Shown here: in pieces, positions 26,130 to 35,875 of the stretch
Layout: every line of letters begins with the position of its first letter
Numbering within the stretch: position 1 is the stretch's first letter
Assembly: GCA_947624585.1 (NCBI GenBank)
Contig: CANQKZ010000005.1
Location: forward strand, 1-52,867
DNA from: an uncultured Oscillospiraceae bacterium
Lineage (GTDB): Bacteria; Bacillota; Clostridia; Oscillospirales; Oscillospiraceae
DNA: 52,867 nt
Direction: 5' to 3'
Made by a program: the position numbers and the translations under genes
Notes under the pieces: generated by a model
The model's database searches: none
Seen by the model: the letters and a program-made list of their open reading frames with translations, nothing else
Told to the model about the DNA's origin: nothing

Positions 26130-27374
26130 TTATTTGACCTCCCGGACCTCAAGGCCAGCGTACACGTCTGTCAGGTCCAGCTCCGGGTCCGTGACCCAGA
26201 GGGCGCCGTCCCGGGGGGATATGGCGTCCACGCCGGTACCGGTGAGCTCAGCGAGTCTCTGAACATCCCCTCCGTCGCTCCACAGGGGGGCGCACCGGAG
26301 CATGATCTCGGCGCAGGGCAGGGTGTCGGAGACGGCGGTGAGGCTCTCCAAAGTCTCCTCGGGCAGGCCGTCCCGGAGGCTCAGGTACCGGTGCTTCGTG
26401 CCGCCCTGTTCTGTGACGTAGTAGTACCAGCTCTCCCCGTTGGACACCGGGAAGGTGCGGAAAGAGGCCACGGACAGGGGACCCGTGTAGTTGAGGCGGC
26501 CCGCTTCAACTACCTTCCCGTTCTGGAGGGAGAAGACGTTGAGGCTGAAGCTCTCGCCATTGCACCCCAGGTTCCGGGCATACCCATCGGCGCTGGTGAC
26601 AACGCCGCAGGTGAAGCCCGCCCCGGTCAGGGCGTCCGACACGGCGTCCACGATGAAAGCGTTGCGCATCCAGTAGAGATCCACTATTGGGCCGATCTCC
26701 TCCTCCGCGAGGAAGCTCAAATATTCGTCAGAGACCGCCAGCTCCGCCCGGTCGTCCCCCAGGAGGCGTATGTCCACGCTCTCCGAGTCGGAGGCAAAGG
26801 CGGCGATTTTGGCGAACAGGTCCCGGAGCTGTTCGTTCTGCTCCGGGTCGTAGCCCTCCAGCTCGTGGTCCCCGGCACACTGAAATATGTTGTCATAGAT
26901 GTGAAAGGCCGGACCCAGGAATGCGGTCCGGTCACCGAAGGTTTGGAGCTTTTCCAGCGCCGCGTACAGAGCCGGATCCAAGGTCATCACCGTGTTGGGG
27001 GACTCGTTCAGGGAGGCCAGGTTGCCCTCATAGACGTTGTTGGGGTCCAGAGCCCTTCCCGCTTTGGCGAGGGCGTCCGTATACGCGGCCTTCACGCTCC
27101 GGCTTTCGCTTTTGGAGGGGACGCCGGACGCGCCAACGTTGTAGGTCAGCAGGAATTCGGAGGCGTAGTCCGAGGCGCCGCTGGCGGGGGAGATCGTCTG
27201 CCAGCCCTTGTCAGCCGCTGTTAAGGCGCTGATCCCGTAGGTCAGCGCCGAAACAGCAATGATGAGCATTATGACTGTGGCCGCAACGCGAAGCCCGATG
27301 TGCTTGTCGGAGACCTCGACGCTCTCCACCTTCGGCGTCAGGGGGTTTGGCCCTTGATTGCCGCCGCGTCTCAA
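26130..27374 (-). CDS. Membrane-anchored ApbE-like protein (diverged)
   Basis: One transmembrane segment (about residues 30-50) is followed by an extracytoplasmic domain. The order of blocks (MTLDPALYAALEKL, FGDRTAFLGPAFHIYD, then AFIVDAVSDALTGAGF with a later GYARNLG) recalls ApbE flavin transferases, where the equivalent region is the KGYAVD motif. The usual lysine and HIIDP-like metal motifs are not evident, so activity is doubtful. It starts at a TTG within 5 nt of the oppF-like stop, so it is probably translated by coupling. A link to the peptide transporter is suggested only by this position. Confidence 0.5.
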   Translation of the reverse strand: MRRGGNQGPNPLTPKVESVEVSDKHIGLRVAATVIMLIIAVSALTYGISALTAADKGWQTISPASGASDYASEFLLTYNVGASGVPSKSESRSVKAAYTDALAKAGRALDPNNVYEGNLASLNESPNTVMTLDPALYAALEKLQTFGDRTAFLGPAFHIYDNIFQCAGDHELEGYDPEQNEQLRDLFAKIAAFASDSESVDIRLLGDDRAELAVSDEYLSFLAEEEIGPIVDLYWMRNAFIVDAVSDALTGAGFTCGVVTSADGYARNLGCNGESFSLNVFSLQNGKVVEAGRLNYTGPLSVASFRTFPVSNGESWYYYVTEQGGTKHRYLSLRDGLPEETLESLTAVSDTLPCAEIMLRCAPLWSDGGDVQRLAELTGTGVDAISPRDGALWVTDPELDLTDVYAGLEVREVK

Positions 27375-27375
27375 C

Positions 27376-28668
27376 TCAGATCACCGACAGCAGCAGCAAC
27401 AACAGGAAGATGACCAGGATCACGCCGATGACGATAAATCCGATGATGGCGCCCTTCTTGCAGCTCTTGTAGTTGCGTATGTAGTTGAAGTGTCTGAAGA
27501 TGAAGCCCGCGATGAGGCCCAGGATGGGCAGGAAGAAGGAGAGGATGGCATAGAACTTGCTGCCGGTGTCGTGGACGGGGGCGTTGAGGAACTGGGCCTC
27601 GGCGGCGTCCTCCACGGCCTCCTTCTCCTTGACGGAAAGCTTGACCTTCTCGGGGTCGTGGGTGATGGTGATGGCCTTGACAGGCTCGCCCTTCTCGCGG
27701 AGGGCCTTGTATTTCTCGATCTCGGCCTTGTTCCCGTAGACCCAGTGGTCATGGCCGATGTTGACGAATTCCGGCTTGTCGACGCTGTAGTCGTGGATGG
27801 AGGGATCGTAGGTGTAGAGCACCTTGTTCTTCTCCAGGATGGGGTCGGGGATGGGGATGGCGGAGATCAGGGAGTGGGTGTAGGGGTGAAGCGGGAAGTT
27901 GAAGAGCTCCTCGGCGCTGGCCACCTCCACGATGCGGCCCTTGTAGATGACGCCGATGCGGTCCGAGATGAAGCGGACCACGGACAGGTCGTGGGCGATG
28001 AAGAGGTAGGTCAGGTCCTTCTCTCTCTGGAACTTCTTCATCAGGTTCAGCACCTGGGCGCGGATGGACACGTCGAGAGCGGAGATGGGCTCGTCGGCCA
28101 CCACCAGCTCGGGCTCCATGACCATGGCGCGGGCGATGCCGATACGCTGGCGCTGGCCGCCGGAAAACTCATGGGGGTAGCGGGTCAGGTGCTCGGGCAG
28201 GAGGCCGACCTCTTCGATCATGGTCTCCACCTTGTGGACCCTGTCCGCCTCGTTCTCATAGAGGTGGAAGTTGTACAGACCCTCGGAGATGATGTAGTCC
28301 ACGGTGGCGCGCTCGTTCAGGGACGCTGCCGGATCCTGGAACACCATCTGGATGTTGCGGATGACCTCCCGGTCCACCGCGTGGGGGATCTTGCCGGAGA
28401 TGACCGTATCGCGGTAGCGGATCTCGCCGCCTGCCAGGGGGTTGACGCGGATGACGGCGCGGCCGATGGTGGTCTTGCCGGATCCGGACTCGCCCACCAG
28501 GGAGAAGGTCTCACCCTTGTAGATGTCGAAGGATGCGTCGGTGACGGCGCGGACGGCGTTGTCGCCCTTGCCGAAGGTGATGTCCACATTCTTGAGGCTC
28601 AGCAGGATCTCTCTGCCGTTCTCGTCCTTGTGGCACTCGCCCAGGAGGTTCTTTTTATCTTTAGCCAT
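27376..28668 (-). CDS. OppF-like ABC ATPase with C-terminal membrane tail
   Basis: This is one of the two ATPases of an oligopeptide importer. Walker A GESGSGKT is at 59-66, Q-loop [10 protein letters not shown] near 109, signature SGGQRQR near 169 and Walker B VVADEP near 189. The ATPase ends around residue 300. About 60 charged residues follow, then two hydrophobic segments (about 366-390 and 406-430), giving 430 aa instead of the usual ~320. A membrane tail on OppF is unusual. AGGAGG precedes the ATG. Confidence 0.88.
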   Translation of the reverse strand: MAKDKKNLLGECHKDENGREILLSLKNVDITFGKGDNAVRAVTDASFDIYKGETFSLVGESGSGKTTIGRAVIRVNPLAGGEIRYRDTVISGKIPHAVDREVIRNIQMVFQDPAASLNERATVDYIISEGLYNFHLYENEADRVHKVETMIEEVGLLPEHLTRYPHEFSGGQRQRIGIARAMVMEPELVVADEPISALDVSIRAQVLNLMKKFQREKDLTYLFIAHDLSVVRFISDRIGVIYKGRIVEVASAEELFNFPLHPYTHSLISAIPIPDPILEKNKVLYTYDPSIHDYSVDKPEFVNIGHDHWVYGNKAEIEKYKALREKGEPVKAITITHDPEKVKLSVKEKEAVEDAAEAQFLNAPVHDTGSKFYAILSFFLPILGLIAGFIFRHFNYIRNYKSCKKGAIIGFIVIGVILVIFLLLLLLSVI

Positions 28669-28683
28669 TCAAACCGCCTCCTA

Positions 28684-30441
28684 TCATATCTCTTCGATGT
28701 TGTAGGCCGCCAGGATCTTCTCGTGGATGTCCTGGATGCCCTCGGGCTTGTCGATCTTCGGCGCTCTGGGGTCAAGCAGCCATGTCTTGGCCGAGTGAGT
28801 CTCGGTGATCTTGAACATGGGCGGCTCCTCCAGGGTGTCGATCTTCAGGCAGAACGGGTTGCGGGGGGCAAAGGCGTCGCCCTTGATGGCGTTGTACAGG
28901 GACGGCGGGGTGCCGGTGATGGAGTAGAGCTTGCTGCCGCTCTGGGCCAGCTGCGGAAGGGAGCTGAGCAAGGCCCAGGTGTAGGGGTGGTGCGGGTCGT
29001 AGAAGACCTCGTCCACGTTGCCCAACTCGATGATCTGACCGGCGTACAGCACGGCCACGCGGTCGGCAATGTTGGCGACAACGCCCAGGTCGTGGGTGAT
29101 GAAGACGATGGTGTAGCCGAATTCCTTCTGCAGGTCCTTGATGAGCCGCAGGATCTGGGCCTGGATGGTCACGTCCAGAGCCGTGGTGGGCTCGTCGCAG
29201 ATGAGGATCTTGGGCTGGCAGCTCAGGGCGATGGCAATGACGATCCTCTGGCGCATACCGCCGGAGTACTGGAAGGGGTAGTCGTCAAAACGCTGCTCGG
29301 CCTTGGGGATGCCCACCTTGTGCATAAGATCGATGGCGCGGCGGCGCGCCTCGGCCTCGGAGCAGCCCTGATGGCGGACGATGACGGAGGTGATCTGCTT
29401 GCCGATGGTGACGATGGGGTTTAAAGAGGTCATGGGGTCCTGGAACACGGTGGCGATGCGGCGGCCCCGGATCTGGTTCCAGTCCTTGGCGTACTTGACG
29501 TTGGCAAGGTTCAGGATGCAGGTGCCGTGGAGCTGGTCGGCCGTCTCGTCCAGGTACTTGACGCGGAAGGCCACGGTGTCGAACACCTTGTTGCGCTGGA
29601 TCTCGTCGTCCAGGTCCACGCCCATGATCATGGCCTTCTTCATGGCCTTGATGAGGCCGTTGAGGAGCTGGAGGCGCTTGTTGAAGCCGTAGCGGCCGAT
29701 GGAAAGGTAGATCTCCTTGGCAAGGATCTCGTTGCGCTCCAACGTCTTCTTGTCGGGCGTGCCGGTGATCTCCTTCTCGTACCGGGCCTTCAGCTCAGCC
29801 ATCTTCTTCTCATAGGCGCTCTGGTAGGCGGCGTCGGCCTGGGCGGCCTGCTTGTGGGCCTTGGCTTTGGCCTCGTTGGCGGCCTTCAGGTCCTTGATCT
29901 TTTTGTCGTACTCCTTGAGCTTCTGGGCCGCGTCCTTTATCTCCTGCTTCTGATGCTTGGGGTCAAAGGTCTGCTTTAAGTTGAAGAGGTTGGTCCGCTC
30001 GTCGGTCAGATCCTTCAAAGCCCTGTCGGCCTCGGCCTGCTCGGCGTGGGACAGGCCCATGCGCTCTTCTCTCTCGTCCTTGAGCTTCTCCATGGCCTGC
30101 CAGGTCTTGGCGCCGAATTCATATTTGGAATATTCATCCAGCTTTGCCTTGGCGTGCTTCATGAAGGACTCGGCCACGGCGTTTTTGGCCACGTGGGTGT
30201 CGGCCAGCTCGTCGTCGGAGAAGACCAGGGAGCCCTCGGAGATGAATCCGTTGGAATCCAGCATCCCGGCGAAGGTCTTGGTGAAGACGGATTTGCCGGA
30301 GCCGGACTCGCCCACGATGGCGATGGACTCGTTTTCATAAATATCCAGGTTGATGCCGCGGATGGCGGTCAAAATGCGTCCGCGGACGCGGAACTTCACG
30401 TGCAGGTCGCGCACGGAGAGCAATACTTTCTTGTCTTCCAT
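28684..30441 (-). CDS. OppD-like ABC ATPase with ~240-residue internal insertion
   Basis: Walker A GESGSGKS is at 44-51, but the Q-loop VFQDPMTSLNP lies only at about 332, with signature SGGMRQR at 393 and Walker B ICDEP near 414. In ordinary OppD Walker A and Q-loop are about 50 residues apart. The extra part (about 78-320) is rich in Lys/Glu/Ala heptads and probably a coiled coil (QKLKEYDKKIKDLKAANEAK), followed by a mixed region. The C-terminal OppD/DppD extension (PRNPFCLKID) is present. It should pair with the OppF-like protein encoded 16 nt downstream. Confidence 0.88.
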   Translation of the reverse strand: MEDKKVLLSVRDLHVKFRVRGRILTAIRGINLDIYENESIAIVGESGSGKSVFTKTFAGMLDSNGFISEGSLVFSDDELADTHVAKNAVAESFMKHAKAKLDEYSKYEFGAKTWQAMEKLKDEREERMGLSHAEQAEADRALKDLTDERTNLFNLKQTFDPKHQKQEIKDAAQKLKEYDKKIKDLKAANEAKAKAHKQAAQADAAYQSAYEKKMAELKARYEKEITGTPDKKTLERNEILAKEIYLSIGRYGFNKRLQLLNGLIKAMKKAMIMGVDLDDEIQRNKVFDTVAFRVKYLDETADQLHGTCILNLANVKYAKDWNQIRGRRIATVFQDPMTSLNPIVTIGKQITSVIVRHQGCSEAEARRRAIDLMHKVGIPKAEQRFDDYPFQYSGGMRQRIVIAIALSCQPKILICDEPTTALDVTIQAQILRLIKDLQKEFGYTIVFITHDLGVVANIADRVAVLYAGQIIELGNVDEVFYDPHHPYTWALLSSLPQLAQSGSKLYSITGTPPSLYNAIKGDAFAPRNPFCLKIDTLEEPPMFKITETHSAKTWLLDPRAPKIDKPEGIQDIHEKILAAYNIEEI

Positions 30442-30453
30442 CGTTTGCCCTCC

Positions 30454-31434
30454 TCACATATGGGTCCTGGGGTCGGACGCGTCGCCCAGGTTCTGGCCGG
30501 TGACGTAAAGCACCACGGTGATGACGGAGGCAACGGCCACGGGGGTCCAGAACTCCCAGCCCCAGCCGGGAGTGACCATGGCCTGCTGGGCCTCATAGAT
30601 CAGGCGGCCCAGAGAGACCTCGGACATGCCCAGGCCGATGTAGGACAGGAACACCTCGGAGGAGATGTAGCCCGGGATGGCGGCGGCGATCTCCAGCACG
30701 ATGACGGAGGTCATGAAGGGCAGGATGTTCTTGGTGGCGATCTTGAAGATGCTGGTGCCCAGGCAGCGGGAGGCCAGGTTGTACTCGTGGTCGCGGATGA
30801 TGATGACGCGGGTCCTGATGTAGTAGGCGATGCCCAGCCAGCCCATGACGGTCATGGCGAAGACCAGGGTCCAGAAGCTGGGGGAGAAGACCATGACCAT
30901 GACGGAGATGAACAGCGTGGAGGGGATGTTGCCCAGGATGTTGTAGACCTCGTTCATGATCATATCCATTCGCCTTGAGAAGCCCCAGACGGCGCCCAGC
31001 ATGATGCCGATGGTCATGTTGATGGCCGCGCAGATGAGGGCCAGGGAGATGGAGATGCGGGAGCCGTTCCAGATGGCGTTGAAGGTGGAGGCGCCGGTGC
31101 GGCCGGAGCCGAAGATCCACTTCAGCGAGGCGCCGTGGCGGGCGAAGGCCGCTGTGGGCGTCAGGTGCTGGACGCCGGTCTCGTTGACGTACAGGTACGG
31201 GTCCACCTGATCGTCGTAGCCGATGACGGAGGGGTAGATGTACGCGAAGAGCACAACGACCGCCAGGATGGTCAGGACGATGATGTTGATCTTCTTGCGG
31301 AAGAACACGCGGAACACGGACTTCCAGTAGGAGTAGCGCGGAGCGGTGATCTTTTCCGACTCGAGCTCGTCCTTGTCGATCTGAGTGAACAGCTCCGCAT
31401 CAGTCATATTATATTTCTTAGCAAAATCTTCCAT
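30454..31434 (-). CDS. Oligopeptide ABC permease, OppC-like
   Basis: The protein has an N-terminal cytoplasmic arm, TM1 near residue 44, and the binding-protein-dependent permease domain with the EAA loop ASRCLGTSIFKIATKNILP. Total length of about 326 aa is near normal. I prefer ATG 31434 (MEDFAKKYNMT), with GAGGTG 6 nt upstream, to the GTG at 31443. It overlaps or abuts the oppB-like stop and precedes the oppD-like gene. Confidence 0.9.
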   Translation of the reverse strand: MEDFAKKYNMTDAELFTQIDKDELESEKITAPRYSYWKSVFRVFFRKKINIIVLTILAVVVLFAYIYPSVIGYDDQVDPYLYVNETGVQHLTPTAAFARHGASLKWIFGSGRTGASTFNAIWNGSRISISLALICAAINMTIGIMLGAVWGFSRRMDMIMNEVYNILGNIPSTLFISVMVMVFSPSFWTLVFAMTVMGWLGIAYYIRTRVIIIRDHEYNLASRCLGTSIFKIATKNILPFMTSVIVLEIAAAIPGYISSEVFLSYIGLGMSEVSLGRLIYEAQQAMVTPGWGWEFWTPVAVASVITVVLYVTGQNLGDASDPRTHM

Positions 31435-31439
31435 GCCGC

Positions 31440-33035
31440 TCACCTCGATTTATCCGTAAAGGAGATTCTCGGGTCCACCATGGCCATCAGCACGTCGCCC
31501 AGGATCAGGGACAGGACGGACAGGACGGCGTAGAACAGGGTGACGCCCACGATGACCGCGTTGTCGTACTGGTTGATGGCGTCGATGAGAAGTCCGCCGG
31601 CGCCGGGTACCAGGTAGACGCGCTCGGTGATGAGAGCGCCGGTCATGGCAAAGAGCAGGGAGCCGGGGATGCCCTGGATGATGGGGATGGCGGATACCTT
31701 CATGACGTGCTTGAAGAAGATCTCGGTCTCGGACATACCGCCGGACCGGGCGAACTTGACGTAGTCGGAGTTCATCTGGTCGATCATGTACCGGCGCATC
31801 CACTTCATCATGCTGGCGATGGAGGGCAGCGCCAGGGAGACGATGGGCAGGATGTACATGGCCTTCGTAACATTGTCCATGTCGAAGGTCCACGGCAAGC
31901 CTATGGCGCGGCCGATGCCCTTGAAGATGAAGATGTAGGCCAGGGACGGGACGGCGGAGATGAACATGATGTACACCGTGCCGATCTTGTCCAGGATGCC
32001 CTCCTTGTACCGGGCCATCAGGACGCCCAAAGGCAGGGCCAGGATGTAGACCATGACGGTGGAGATGATGCCGATGACGAAGGAGTAGCCCATACGGGAC
32101 ATGTTGTTCTTATAGGTGTTGACGTTGGTGTAGTCGTCCTCGTACCGCTGCTGATACATCACGTTGGCGTCGCGGGAACCGGCGATATAGGTGGCGGTGT
32201 GCAGGTTGTCCGCGCTCTGCTCCGAAAGGCCCGTGGGATAGGTCAGGGGCTGCTGGACGTAGGCGCCCTGGCCCTGGGTCATGCTGGAGAATACCTCCAC
32301 GCCGCGGGTGACGGTGAAGGAGGTGCCCAGGTGGATGTTCACGAAGTTCTGATGAATGAAGGGGAAGCTGCTATCGAAATACAGAAGATACTTGTGGGTG
32401 GTGCCGTTGCCGATGATGGCGGGGGAGAATACCTTCTTGCCGCCGTTCTCCGCCTGCTTCACCGGGTCGTACAGGGTAAAGGTAAGCCCCCGCTTGCCGA
32501 TGTCCTGTGTCTCGGGCACCTTGTGGATGTTGTCGAATTCAAGGATCCCTGTAAAGTAGTTCCAAAGTCTTACCAGCACGTTCTTCTCCTTGTAGGCGAA
32601 GAGCGCCTGCTGGCCGCCGGTGACGATCCTGTTCTTGGAGACAACAGCTCCCAGGCGGCGCACCGTGTAGCCGTTGGATGCGGCATAGTCATAGAAACGC
32701 TTGACGAACTCGGCGGTGGTCTCGCTGTCATCGCTGCCGTCGTCCGCCTTGCCGATGGAGGAAGCCGCAGCGCGGGTCTCCTCTGTGATCTCGCCGCTGC
32801 GCGCCAAATCGTTCAGATAGTCGTTGAAGGGGAGGTAATCCAGATATCCGTATTCCTCCCACCGCTGATACATATACGTTGTTCTGGCGTTATTGGTGAC
32901 CTTTGTGTACTGCGGATCGGTCTTGAATATCTTCTGCCGGTCCATCAGCCCATACACCAGGATCATGACGATAAGGATGACCATCACGATGGAAAACAAC
33001 CCATGCAGCAGTCTTTTTACTACGTATTTTCCCAT
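31440..33035 (-). CDS. Oligopeptide ABC permease, OppB-like, with large external insert
   Basis: TM1 is at about 11-30 and the next membrane segment only at about 318-340, leaving roughly 285 extracytoplasmic residues where about 70 are usual. The permease domain then continues normally with the EAA loop FARSGGMSETEIFFKHVMK. Total length is 531 aa against roughly 310-340 for typical OppB. The insert contains no motif I recognise. It may contact the unusually long binding protein encoded upstream. Confidence 0.88.
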   Translation of the reverse strand: MGKYVVKRLLHGLFSIVMVILIVMILVYGLMDRQKIFKTDPQYTKVTNNARTTYMYQRWEEYGYLDYLPFNDYLNDLARSGEITEETRAAASSIGKADDGSDDSETTAEFVKRFYDYAASNGYTVRRLGAVVSKNRIVTGGQQALFAYKEKNVLVRLWNYFTGILEFDNIHKVPETQDIGKRGLTFTLYDPVKQAENGGKKVFSPAIIGNGTTHKYLLYFDSSFPFIHQNFVNIHLGTSFTVTRGVEVFSSMTQGQGAYVQQPLTYPTGLSEQSADNLHTATYIAGSRDANVMYQQRYEDDYTNVNTYKNNMSRMGYSFVIGIISTVMVYILALPLGVLMARYKEGILDKIGTVYIMFISAVPSLAYIFIFKGIGRAIGLPWTFDMDNVTKAMYILPIVSLALPSIASMMKWMRRYMIDQMNSDYVKFARSGGMSETEIFFKHVMKVSAIPIIQGIPGSLLFAMTGALITERVYLVPGAGGLLIDAINQYDNAVIVGVTLFYAVLSVLSLILGDVLMAMVDPRISFTDKSR

Positions 33036-33135
33036 ATATCACCCAGCTCTCTTGCAAGATTATTTATGTTGCAAGCCGCCCCCTTGGGGACCGCTCTTTG
33101 GGTCTTTTGGCAATTAAAGAATTGAATTTGGAAAT

Positions 33136-33159
33136 GGGGGCGGGTTTTGCCCCGCCCCC
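33136..33159 (-). terminator. Hairpin between oppA-like and oppB-like genes
   Basis: GGGGGCGGG / CCCGCCCCC forms a 9-bp stem in the 159-nt gap after the binding protein gene, with only a moderate T-rich tail on the minus strand. It may stop part of transcription or protect the oppA transcript, so the binding protein is made in excess. Confidence 0.6.
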
Positions 33160-33194
33160 ATTGCGAGAATTCAGTTGACGTCCGCGCTGTGGGA

Positions 33195-35507
33195 TCAATA
33201 CAGGCCCCAGGCGATGCACTCGTAGCCATAAGGAATGACGGTGTCCAGATAGGTCTGGGGATCGCCGTAGTCAGGACCCCAGCCGGTGAGACCGCCCAGG
33301 TCGTAGTTCATCATGTAGCCGTCGGTCGGGTTGTAGTTGGAGTCGTTCTCGGTGTCGCCGTCGCCGGCAGCAACCAGGTTGACGATGACGCGTCCGCCGA
33401 AGGCGGCGTCATAGGACTGCTTCACGGCCTGCTGAGCGGCGGAAGCGGTGGTGTCATAGTCGGAGTAGGGCATGTCGAGGTAGATGGGATTCTCGGTGGA
33501 GATCTCAATATCCTCGGCGGCCAGCTCCTCGATGGCCTTGTCCAGATACTCAGCGGCAGCGGTGGGATTGTACCAGCCGTCGAAGCCGAAGCTGGAGCCG
33601 GCTCCGTCAGCGCCGGCGGGATCCCAAACCTTCATGGGATAGCCGTCAGCGGTGATGGCGGCCTGGAGGATCTCGCCGTAGTTGGTGCCGGCGGGGAAGG
33701 TGGTGGGAGTGCCGGCGATGTCCACGGTCACTTCCTTGGACAGAGTGGTGAAGTTGCCGGGGACGTAGGAGTTGGTCATCTGGCCGTCGGGATCGGCCTC
33801 GCCGTAGACGTTGACCATGTAGGTGTGACGGTCATAGGAGAGGGCCAGGGCCAGACGGAAGTTCTGGTTGAGCATGGCGGCCGCGGTGCGCTCGGCGTCG
33901 GTCACGGTCTTGGTGGAGACCATGGCGGAGGGATCGTTGTACAGGTTGCTGTGGGCATAGCGGTTGACGTTGTTCCAGTTCATGATGGACGTGGTGCCCT
34001 CGTGGCTGGAGTAACCGTAAGCCTCAACATAGTTCTTGGAGGGATCGACCTCGGAGGCCTTCTGCTCGGCGATAGGACGGACCTGAGAGGAAACGGTGAC
34101 GGAGTAGAAGGTGCCCTCCTCGAAGTTGTTCCACGCGAACAGAGGATCGGTGCCGTCGAAATAGCGGCGGGTGATGGACTTGATGCGCACGTTATCAGGA
34201 TTCCAGTAGCTGGGGTTGGCAGTGTAGGCAATGGTGTTCTGATAGGTGTAGTTGGTGATCAGGTAGGGGCCGCAGTAAGCGATGTGCTCAGGATCGGTGC
34301 CGTACAGATAATCGGAGGCAGCGGCGTCGAACTCAGCGCCGAACTTGCCGCCCTGGGAGACGTAGTAGTCGCGGCTCATGGGGGCCAGCGCGCTGTAACC
34401 GGTCAGGGTCAGGAACCAGGGGGCGTTGACCTCGAGGGTGTACTGGAGGGTGTAGTCGTCAAGGGCCTTCACGCCGACCTGAGAGAAGTCGGTGATCTCG
34501 CCGGTGCCGTACTCGCGCAGGTTCTTGACGGTGCCGTAGATCAGGTCCGCAAGGCCGGCCTTGGTGTCGCAGGAGTGCTGGAGAGCGGCGACCCAGTCGT
34601 CAGCCTTCACTTCGCCGACCTCGGTGCCCTGGCTGGTGACCCACTTCACACCCTGACGGATGTGGAAGGTGTAGGTGAGACCGTCATCGGAGACCTCATA
34701 GCTCTCGGCAAGGCCGGGCTGCTGCATGTTCTCGTTGTTATAGATGAGCAGACCGTCCCAGGTGGGGGAGGTGACCTCACCGGAGGTGGCCTGAGCCGTG
34801 CCCAAAGTGTCCCAGGTGGTGGGGGTCGCGGTGTAGGTGAAGGTCAGGGTGTCGGCAAGAGTGAAGCCCTTCTCGGCGGCCCAGTCCACGAGGGCCTGAT
34901 AGGCCTCGCCGGTGCCGACCTTGCTGCTCCAGAGAGTGGTGGCCTCGGCGCGCTCGGCGGGAGTCAGAGGACGTTCGTTGACGACCAGCAGGTTCCTGTA
35001 TCCGCGGTAGGTCTGGTCATAGCCCCAAGTGACGGTGGGCACGGAACGCGGAATGACTCTGGAGATGCCGGTGCCGCCGGTGTTGTTCTGCATGGGCACG
35101 CCCATGGCGGCCTCGAGGAACTTGGCCTCGGCGACGGCCATCTTGGCGGCGCGGACGCTGGTGTCGACCTCGGCAAGAGCCTCCTGATAGGCGGCGTAGA
35201 AGTCGCCCAGAACCAGGTCGTAGATCTCGTCGGACTTCTCCTCGTAGCCGGCGGCGTCGAACGCCTCGGCGGTGTAGACGTCGGCAGCCAGACGGGTGTC
35301 GACCTCTGCGGGAGGCTCGGGAGTGGTGTCCTCGCCGGTGTCGGCGGGAGGCGTGGTGGTCTCTCCGGTGTCAGCCGGAGGCGTGGTGGTGGTGCTGCCG
35401 GTGTCGCCGCTGGGGGTAGTAGTGGTGGTGTCGCCGCCGCCGCAGGCAGCAAGGCTCAGGCACATCGCCAGGGCAAGCACCAAGCAAAGGATCTTGGTCT
35501 TTTTCAC
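33195..35507 (-). CDS. Peptide ABC transporter substrate-binding lipoprotein, OppA-like
   Basis: A signal peptide ends in lipobox LAAC. A Thr/Pro-rich linker with repeated PPADTGE units (residues about 25-70) follows, then a solute-binding protein family 5 domain (DGLTYTFHIRQGVKWVTSQG, FRLALALSYDR). It captures peptides outside the membrane for the permeases. At 770 aa it is longer than typical OppA (~540 aa); the extra includes about 150 residues between linker and core. The GTG start has AGGAGG 8 nt upstream. Confidence 0.92.
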   Translation of the reverse strand: MKKTKILCLVLALAMCLSLAACGGGDTTTTTPSGDTGSTTTTPPADTGETTTPPADTGEDTTPEPPAEVDTRLAADVYTAEAFDAAGYEEKSDEIYDLVLGDFYAAYQEALAEVDTSVRAAKMAVAEAKFLEAAMGVPMQNNTGGTGISRVIPRSVPTVTWGYDQTYRGYRNLLVVNERPLTPAERAEATTLWSSKVGTGEAYQALVDWAAEKGFTLADTLTFTYTATPTTWDTLGTAQATSGEVTSPTWDGLLIYNNENMQQPGLAESYEVSDDGLTYTFHIRQGVKWVTSQGTEVGEVKADDWVAALQHSCDTKAGLADLIYGTVKNLREYGTGEITDFSQVGVKALDDYTLQYTLEVNAPWFLTLTGYSALAPMSRDYYVSQGGKFGAEFDAAASDYLYGTDPEHIAYCGPYLITNYTYQNTIAYTANPSYWNPDNVRIKSITRRYFDGTDPLFAWNNFEEGTFYSVTVSSQVRPIAEQKASEVDPSKNYVEAYGYSSHEGTTSIMNWNNVNRYAHSNLYNDPSAMVSTKTVTDAERTAAAMLNQNFRLALALSYDRHTYMVNVYGEADPDGQMTNSYVPGNFTTLSKEVTVDIAGTPTTFPAGTNYGEILQAAITADGYPMKVWDPAGADGAGSSFGFDGWYNPTAAAEYLDKAIEELAAEDIEISTENPIYLDMPYSDYDTTASAAQQAVKQSYDAAFGGRVIVNLVAAGDGDTENDSNYNPTDGYMMNYDLGGLTGWGPDYGDPQTYLDTVIPYGYECIAWGLY

Positions 35508-35663
35508 TGTGTTTTCCTCCTAAAAAATTTTTATTTTAAAATGTACCGCCGAAATTATGTAACGAGAGGTGCACTTTAAAAATCTGCATATTAAAAAAGC
35601 GCAAATTGCAAAAATCGGGTCGTTTTTCGATTTATTGCGTCAAATGCCTTTTTTAATATCTGC

Positions 35664-35692
35664 ATTATAACACACACTTTGCCAACATACAA
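35664..35692 (-). promoter_or_regulatory. Promoter of the opp operon
   Basis: On the minus strand TTGTAT, a 17-nt spacer and extended -10 TGTTATAAT are present. The transcript would have a leader of about 150 nt before oppA. Confidence 0.7.
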
Positions 35693-35846
35693 GAAAAAAT
35701 TTTGAACCGGTTGTGAAAATTTTTTGCAGGGGACCCGTTTTTTCCCGGTCAAATGGCCGAAAAACGGCATTTTACTGTGACCTTTGACCAATGAGGCAAT
35801 ATTCGGGCGCAAAATTTTGTAAAAACGCACAAGAGACGCACAATTG

Positions 35847-35875
35847 TTGACAATCGGCGCGGAAGGCCGTATAAT
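35847..35875 (+). promoter_or_regulatory. Consensus sigma-A promoter for the zinc-ribbon/ABC operon
   Basis: TTGACA and TATAAT are exact consensus hexamers separated by 17 nt, about 130 nt before the ATG at 36004. Confidence 0.8.

Noticed and set aside
33147-35579. 810-aa plus-strand ORF opposite the oppA-like gene
   Set aside because: Antisense shadow with Gly/Val-rich low-complexity translation; no start site or family.
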